A stretch of 64,000 nucleotides of DNA from Planktothrix paucivesiculata PCC 9631 (GTDB lineage Bacteria > Cyanobacteriota > Cyanobacteriia > Cyanobacteriales > Microcoleaceae). Positions within the stretch are counted from its first letter, which is position 1. Each line of letters opens with the position of its first letter. Location: assembly GCF_900009265.2 (NCBI RefSeq), contig NZ_LR735008.1, forward strand, positions 109,936 to 173,935, read 5' to 3'. Positions 58,947 through 64,000 of the stretch are shown piece after piece. The position numbers and the translations under genes are program-made. The notes under the pieces were generated by a model. That model saw only the letters and a list, made by a program, of their open reading frames with translations, ran no database searches and was not told where the DNA came from.

Positions 58947-59888
58947 TTATAATTGAGATTGTTCGGCATAACAAGTATTTCTTCCTAGGGCTTTGGCTTG
59001 GTATAGACATTGATCGGCCCGATCAAAAATATCCTCAATTCGAGTATCCTGGGGTCTAAAAACTGCGACTCCAATACTAACTGTGATGTTTAAATTCCCT
59101 TTTTCCGTGGGAATGGAAAGGTGAGCAATTAAATCACAAATTTCCTGGGCAATTTTCAGGGCATCTGCTTGATCGGTGTCCGGGAGTAAAATTACGAATT
59201 CTTCTCCGCCATAGCGCCCAAAATAATCACTGGATCGGAGATAATTCTGAATGGCTAAAGTGAAATTGATTAAAATTTGATCGCCTGTTAAATGACCATA
59301 ATTATCATTAATTTGTTTAAAATGGTCTAAATCTAAGATCAGTAAAGAAAATAAACTTTTATCGTGAATCGCTCGATTGAATTGGTTTTCAATATATTCA
59401 AAAAAGCTACGACGGTTTAAAATTTGGGTCAGGGGATCGAGTTGAGATAATTGTTGAAGTTTTACCAAAGCTCTTTTGAGATTATCTGTTGTTTGTTTTA
59501 GGGTTAAATGGGTTTTAACTCGTGCTAAGAGTTCATTTCTAATAAAAGGTTTAGTAATATAATCTACAGCCCCTAATTCAAACGCTTCAACTAATTTTTC
59601 TTCTTCATAACTAGCCGTGAGAAAAATAATTGGAATTTCTTGTAATGCGGGATCGTTTTTAATAAATTGACAAACCTCTAAGCCATCCATTTCGGGCATC
59701 ATTAAATCCAACAAAATCAAATCTATTTTATTATCTTTTAATCGATTTAACGCTTGAAAACCACTGGTAGCAAAGGTGGTATTATAGCCCAGACTATCAA
59801 GAATTTCTCCAACTAATTTTAGATTATTCGTAATATCATCAACAATCAAAATAAAAAAATCTTCTGGGATAAATAAGTCCATTTTCAT
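58947..59888 (-). CDS. Response regulator with GGDEF diguanylate cyclase domain
   Basis: A 313-residue protein. The receiver (about 10-130) has the acidic pair DD near 17-18, the phosphoacceptor Asp61 in LILLDLMMPEMDG and Lys in ITKPF. The GGDEF domain (about 145-305) has GGEEF at 227-231, so it should make cyclic di-GMP, and an RSSD inhibitory site (218-221) five residues before it for product feedback. It overlaps the kinase stop by one base (TAATG), so it is the natural target of that kinase. Confidence 0.95.
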   Translation of the reverse strand: MKMDLFIPEDFFILIVDDITNNLKLVGEILDSLGYNTTFATSGFQALNRLKDNKIDLILLDLMMPEMDGLEVCQFIKNDPALQEIPIIFLTASYEEEKLVEAFELGAVDYITKPFIRNELLARVKTHLTLKQTTDNLKRALVKLQQLSQLDPLTQILNRRSFFEYIENQFNRAIHDKSLFSLLILDLDHFKQINDNYGHLTGDQILINFTLAIQNYLRSSDYFGRYGGEEFVILLPDTDQADALKIAQEICDLIAHLSIPTEKGNLNITVSIGVAVFRPQDTRIEDIFDRADQCLYQAKALGRNTCYAEQSQL

Positions 59889-62800
59889 TAATTCAACTCC
59901 TGATTAACATCATTTTTAAGACTTTCTATAATCCGAGGAAAAGCATTGACGGTTTCAGGAATATTATTCCAATCAAATGCGTCTAACTGCATTTCCAAGA
60001 CTTCGGCATATTCAATTAAAGGCTGATATTGATATTGTTGCCCCCAGGTTTGTAAGCGTTGAACAAATTGCTGTAAATCTCGAGTTTTTAAGGTTTTTCT
60101 TAACGTATTCCAAACCTGTTCTTCCTCGTATTTAAGTTTTAAAAGAAATTCTTGTGCTGCGGCTGATCCAATGACCCAAGACAGATCAACTAATAGATCA
60201 TCCGTCTCTTGATCATTTGCCATAACCATAGCAGTTTGAGAGTTTAGGGGTAAATGTTTTTTTATTTCCGTGACTAATTGTTTTAAACTCACGGGTTTTA
60301 GCAGACATCCTTGACAAAAATCTTGAAGTTCTTTCAATTCTTGAGTTTGACAGGAAGCGGTAACAATAACAATGGGAATATGTTGGGTTTTTTGCTCCTG
60401 TTTGAGACATTTAGCCACAACTCTTCCATCCATTTCGGGCATTAGTAAATCCAATAAAATTAAATCAGGTTGATTAAGTTTTGCCTGATGAATCGCTTGT
60501 TTTCCATTCTCCGCAAACCATAATTGATGGTGACTTTTAGCAAAATATCCCTGAATCAATTTTCGGTTGGATTCTATGTCATCCACCACTAAAATTTTAC
60601 TCGGTTTAAACTGATTCAGATTGCGATCTTCACTCAAATTAGATTGCGGAATAATAGGATTTTGAGCCGGAGATACTTCGGGAAAGACAAAAGTAAAAAT
60701 ACTCCCCTTCCCAAGCTGACTTTGAAGCAATACGGTTCCCCCCATCATCTGAGTTAAGCGCTGAGTAATAGCCAATCCTAAACCTGTGCCTCCATACTTA
60801 CGATTACTTTGTCCTGAACTTTGAATGAAGGCTTCAAAAATCAGACTTTGCTGATCTTCTGCAATGCCAATTCCCGTATCCTCAATCATAAGTTCTAACC
60901 AAAATTTTTCACCGTTTAAGGTTTGGTAAGCTTGAGTCCTGGTAGAAATCGTAATTGCTCCGGTGTTGGTAAATTTAAGGGCATTACCAATGACATTAAA
61001 CAAAATTTGACGTAATCGAGTTTCATCAATATAAACAGTTTGGGGAAGTTGGGAATCAATCTTAGTTTGCAAAACTAACCTTTTTTCTGAAGCTTTCGGG
61101 TAAAAAATCTGTTGAATTTCTTTAATCATCACCCGCAGGTTAACGCGAGTATAATTTAATTCAAGTTTGCCCGATTCAATTTTAGACAAATCCAGAATAT
61201 CATTAATTAAGGCCAGTAGGGTACGACCACCCGTAATAATCGCGTCTAAATAGGGCCGAGCTTTAGGATCAGTCACCACCGATTGTAATAAATCCGTAAA
61301 CCCTAAAATGGCATTCATCGGTGTTCTAATTTCATGGCTCATATTCGCTAGAAATTCACTTTTGGCTTGGTTAGCTATTTCGGCTTCCCGGCGCGCTTGC
61401 TCTAAGTCGATATTTTTCTGGGTAAGTTCTTCTCTGCGACGGGTTTCTTGTTCGAGTAATGTCGCTAATTCCTGTTCTAAGATTTTGCGATCGCTAATAT
61501 CAATTAAGTACCCTAAGATTTCGGTCACATTTCCGGTTTCATCTTTGACTTTTCTTAACTGGGTAAGAAACCAGCCATACTGACCATCGGCTTTGAGCCA
61601 GCGATATTCATGGATATAAGAATCTTCCGTAAATTGAGTGGCTAAGTTGATTAAAACCCGTTCCCGATCATCAGGATGAATCTGTTGAATCCAAAAGCCA
61701 GAATCCTCTAAAAAGATTTGAGGATCATATCCGACAATATCCTGAACATTTTTACTAACAAAAGTAATCGGATAATTGCCTTCGGCTTGACAACTTAAAA
61801 TAACAATAGGAGAATAATTCAGCAGGAAATTCAGGTGATCGCTAGTTTCTCTTAATTCTAATTCGGTTCTTTTGCGATCGCTCACATCTAACATAATCCC
61901 TTGCCAAGCGATATCTCCGTTGTCTCGACGTTCGGGGCGAGAAGCTTCTGCAAGCCATTTTAATTTCCCATTGGGCATTCGATAGCGCAGTTCACAAAAT
62001 ACAGGAGTTAATGTCACTGCATTCCTGATTTTTTGTTCTCGTTCTTGTTTAATATCTTCAGGGTAAAACCCCGGTTCTAAAATTTTATGATTCTTGATAA
62101 TTTGCTCGGCACTCCAGCCAAATACTTCTAAGCAACCATCACTCATATATTCTATATAACTCGAACCATCGGCACATTTAATATGGGTATAAATTGTTCC
62201 AGGAATATTGTCAGCTAGGGCTTTTAATTGGGCTTCCCGTTGACGTAGGGTTTCCTCAATTCGTTTGCGATCGCTAATGTCAAAAGTCATCCCTAAAATT
62301 TGTTCAATCTCCCCCCGATCATCTAAAACTGGTACATATTTAACAACAATCATATAGGGTTCTAGCCCGGGAATTTGCAAGGTAAATTCCCCAATTTGCA
62401 AGGTTTTTGTACTTATGGTTTGAGTTAATAAGGGCAGGTATTGAGAATAAACTTCTGGGGGATAAACGTCTTCATCTCGATAACCAATAAATTTTTCTTT
62501 GGGGAATCCTGTTCGTTCTACGGTGCGTGAATTGACATATTCAAATCGCCGTTCTGGATCATAAATCACAAAGACATCGGGGGCGTGCTGCACGGTTAAA
62601 GCAAACAGTTCTTCATTGTGTTTGAGTGCATCTTCCGTTTGTTTTAAATGAGTTAAATCTTGAATACTAACAAGAACTCCAGATATTTTATTTTGTTCAT
62701 CTAAATAGGGGGTATAGGTGCCTCTGACATAGCATTTCCCGGCGGAATTAAGATTAATCCAGCCATCTTTTTGTACCACTTCTCCGGCTAAAACTTGATC

Positions 62801-64000
62801 GAGATAGGGTTTTAGGGTTTGATTAAACATTTGCTCTCCTAAAACTTCAATAATAGAATGACCAATCACGGTCTCTAAGGGTTTATCGATGAGTTTTAAG
62901 TAAGCTGGATTAGCAATTTTATAATTATAGTTTTGATCTAGTAAACAGATACAATCGGCGGTTTTAGCAACAATCCGTTCATATTGACGGAGGGATTCTT
63001 CATAACGTTTGCGATCGCTAATATCCTCAACAATATAGGAAAATCGAGGACGATGCTGTTCGGATAAACCAATATAAGAAACCGTTGCCAATAACCATTG
63101 CTTTGTCTGATGATCTCGAGTATGTTCATACTCAAACTGGATGGGTTTTCCTAACCGTTGACTTTCCCGATAATAGTTAATCCAAGTTTGGATATCTTCA
63201 AAACTTCTCCCTAATTCGCTGGCTAATTTATCTTGAATATCTTCTGTATTTTTACCCATAAATTTAGCTGTAGCTGCATTATCAGATATGTGTAAAATAT
63301 CCGTTTCTAAAAGTTCAACTACCCCCATCATCATCAGCGAAGAATTATAAAAACTTCTGAGAATCGCTTCCTGTTTTCTTAATAATATTTTGGTGCGTTT
63401 AATTCGTTCTATTTCTTCCCTTAACTGTTGATTAGTTTGTTCTAACTCAATTGTTCTTTCCTGAACTTTAGCTTCGAGTTCTTGATTGGCTTTTTGAACT
63501 TTTTCCAGGAGAGTAGCTTGTTGAATTCCTAACGCAACATGAACCGATAAATTTTCTAAAAATTCTCTTTCTTCCGGTTGCCATTCTCGAATTTTATCCC
63601 CATTCTGAGCAATTAAACATCCCCAGAATTGATTTTCTACCGTAATCGGAATGACCAAATCAGAGGACATAGGATCACAGGACTCAAAAAAAGTGATTCC
63701 CAGGGGATTTGAGGTTAATAATTCAGGCGGCGCAAGGGATTCTACAATAATTTTTCCAGGATTCTCTGAACTCTGAATAATCACCCGATCACAGTCTAAC
63801 AATTGACGAACTTCGGTGACGGTGGCATTCAAAATCTCATCTAAACTTAATGAGGAACGAATTCTTAAGACCGTATCTGCTAATAGTTGATATCTTTGAT
63901 TTTGTTCTTTGAGTTTATTAATATTACTGTTAACTTCTTGTTTCAAATCAGAATTTAAAGTCTTTAATAGATTAATTTTTTCGCTTTGAAGTTTTTCTAA
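59888..64000 (-). CDS. Hybrid histidine kinase with GAF and multiple PAS domains, 5' end outside window
   Basis: The frame is open to base 64000 (the codons past the TTG at 63946 read LEKLQSEKINLLKTLNSD, coiled-coil like), so the N-terminus is missing. From residue 1 at 63946: a GAF domain (about 22-150), a coiled coil, five PAS domains (about 190, 325, 445, 570 and 705 onward) most closing with DISDRK, a HisKA box (MSHEIRTPMNAILGF, His871), an ATPase domain ([24 protein letters not shown]), and a receiver with Asp in LILLDLLMPEMDG. The last 110 residues are helical like an Hpt domain but lack a clear phosphoacceptor His. It signals to the GGDEF regulator directly behind it. Confidence 0.93.
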   Translation of the reverse strand, partial: LEKLQSEKINLLKTLNSDLKQEVNSNINKLKEQNQRYQLLADTVLRIRSSLSLDEILNATVTEVRQLLDCDRVIIQSSENPGKIIVESLAPPELLTSNPLGITFFESCDPMSSDLVIPITVENQFWGCLIAQNGDKIREWQPEEREFLENLSVHVALGIQQATLLEKVQKANQELEAKVQERTIELEQTNQQLREEIERIKRTKILLRKQEAILRSFYNSSLMMMGVVELLETDILHISDNAATAKFMGKNTEDIQDKLASELGRSFEDIQTWINYYRESQRLGKPIQFEYEHTRDHQTKQWLLATVSYIGLSEQHRPRFSYIVEDISDRKRYEESLRQYERIVAKTADCICLLDQNYNYKIANPAYLKLIDKPLETVIGHSIIEVLGEQMFNQTLKPYLDQVLAGEVVQKDGWINLNSAGKCYVRGTYTPYLDEQNKISGVLVSIQDLTHLKQTEDALKHNEELFALTVQHAPDVFVIYDPERRFEYVNSRTVERTGFPKEKFIGYRDEDVYPPEVYSQYLPLLTQTISTKTLQIGEFTLQIPGLEPYMIVVKYVPVLDDRGEIEQILGMTFDISDRKRIEETLRQREAQLKALADNIPGTIYTHIKCADGSSYIEYMSDGCLEVFGWSAEQIIKNHKILEPGFYPEDIKQEREQKIRNAVTLTPVFCELRYRMPNGKLKWLAEASRPERRDNGDIAWQGIMLDVSDRKRTELELRETSDHLNFLLNYSPIVILSCQAEGNYPITFVSKNVQDIVGYDPQIFLEDSGFWIQQIHPDDRERVLINLATQFTEDSYIHEYRWLKADGQYGWFLTQLRKVKDETGNVTEILGYLIDISDRKILEQELATLLEQETRRREELTQKNIDLEQARREAEIANQAKSEFLANMSHEIRTPMNAILGFTDLLQSVVTDPKARPYLDAIITGGRTLLALINDILDLSKIESGKLELNYTRVNLRVMIKEIQQIFYPKASEKRLVLQTKIDSQLPQTVYIDETRLRQILFNVIGNALKFTNTGAITISTRTQAYQTLNGEKFWLELMIEDTGIGIAEDQQSLIFEAFIQSSGQSNRKYGGTGLGLAITQRLTQMMGGTVLLQSQLGKGSIFTFVFPEVSPAQNPIIPQSNLSEDRNLNQFKPSKILVVDDIESNRKLIQGYFAKSHHQLWFAENGKQAIHQAKLNQPDLILLDLLMPEMDGRVVAKCLKQEQKTQHIPIVIVTASCQTQELKELQDFCQGCLLKPVSLKQLVTEIKKHLPLNSQTAMVMANDQETDDLLVDLSWVIGSAAAQEFLLKLKYEEEQVWNTLRKTLKTRDLQQFVQRLQTWGQQYQYQPLIEYAEVLEMQLDAFDWNNIPETVNAFPRIIESLKNDVNQELN

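Overview
The window reads as chromosomal DNA of a filamentous, non-nitrogen-fixing-type cyanobacterium (Oscillatoriales, Planktothrix/Oscillatoria-like). The supports are a phycobilisome core-membrane linker gene (apcE), the ferredoxin-thioredoxin reductase variable chain (ftrV), an efp-accB pair, a pdhB-secD-secF run, many HIP1 octamers (GCGATCGC), low GC, cyanobacterial heptamer tandem repeats, and a small exported precursor ending in the RGSGR pentapeptide (patX-like), which points to a multicellular, HetR-bearing lineage. The genus is inference; no rRNA, tRNA or CRISPR array was seen.

Layout. 1-0.6 kb: 3' end of an IS200/IS605-type tnpB with its terminal hairpin. 1-5.5 kb: two convergent membrane sensor histidine kinases. 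5.9-19.8 kb: a block of large exported repeat proteins (a 2441-residue DUF4347/cadherin-like/RTX protein and two tandem beta-helix paralogues, one cut short by an IS701-type element), with rpsU between them. 20.7-27.2 kb: BI-1-like membrane protein, a decayed IS5-type element nested in a small inverted-repeat element, apcE and a methyltransferase. 27.4-32.6 kb: a small RTX protein, then housekeeping and small genes (CsbD-like, GerMN, accB, efp, lumenal cyclophilin). 32.7-38.2 kb: a two-gene operon, HTH-TIR-AAA followed by AAA-4xGAF, the best candidate for a poorly described signalling or defence system. 38.7-46.6 kb: HD hydrolase, YdcF, ftrV, the patX-like gene with a neighbour ending in RGDGR, tldD, an atypical histidine-kinase-like protein and a DUF4189 protein. 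46.6-51.5 kb: a tandemly duplicated cassette (xisI, HTH/NB-ARC NTPase on the other strand, divergent exported protein). 51.7-53 kb: one intact toxin-antitoxin pair and two further pairs fused through their truncated toxins. 53.1-58.9 kb: modAB, pdhB, secDF, aroH. 58.9-64 kb: a hybrid histidine kinase running off the window, coupled to a response regulator/diguanylate cyclase.

Together the genes show a normal core (photosynthesis, protein export, lipid synthesis, redox) interleaved with accessory DNA: surface proteins, signalling NTPases, toxin-antitoxin debris, insertion sequences and several families of short dispersed repeats. The same repeat blocks recur in at least five intergenic gaps, in one case encoding the C-terminal residues of a protein, and an uninterrupted copy of one inverted-repeat element inside the window gives the empty site for the IS5-type insertion.
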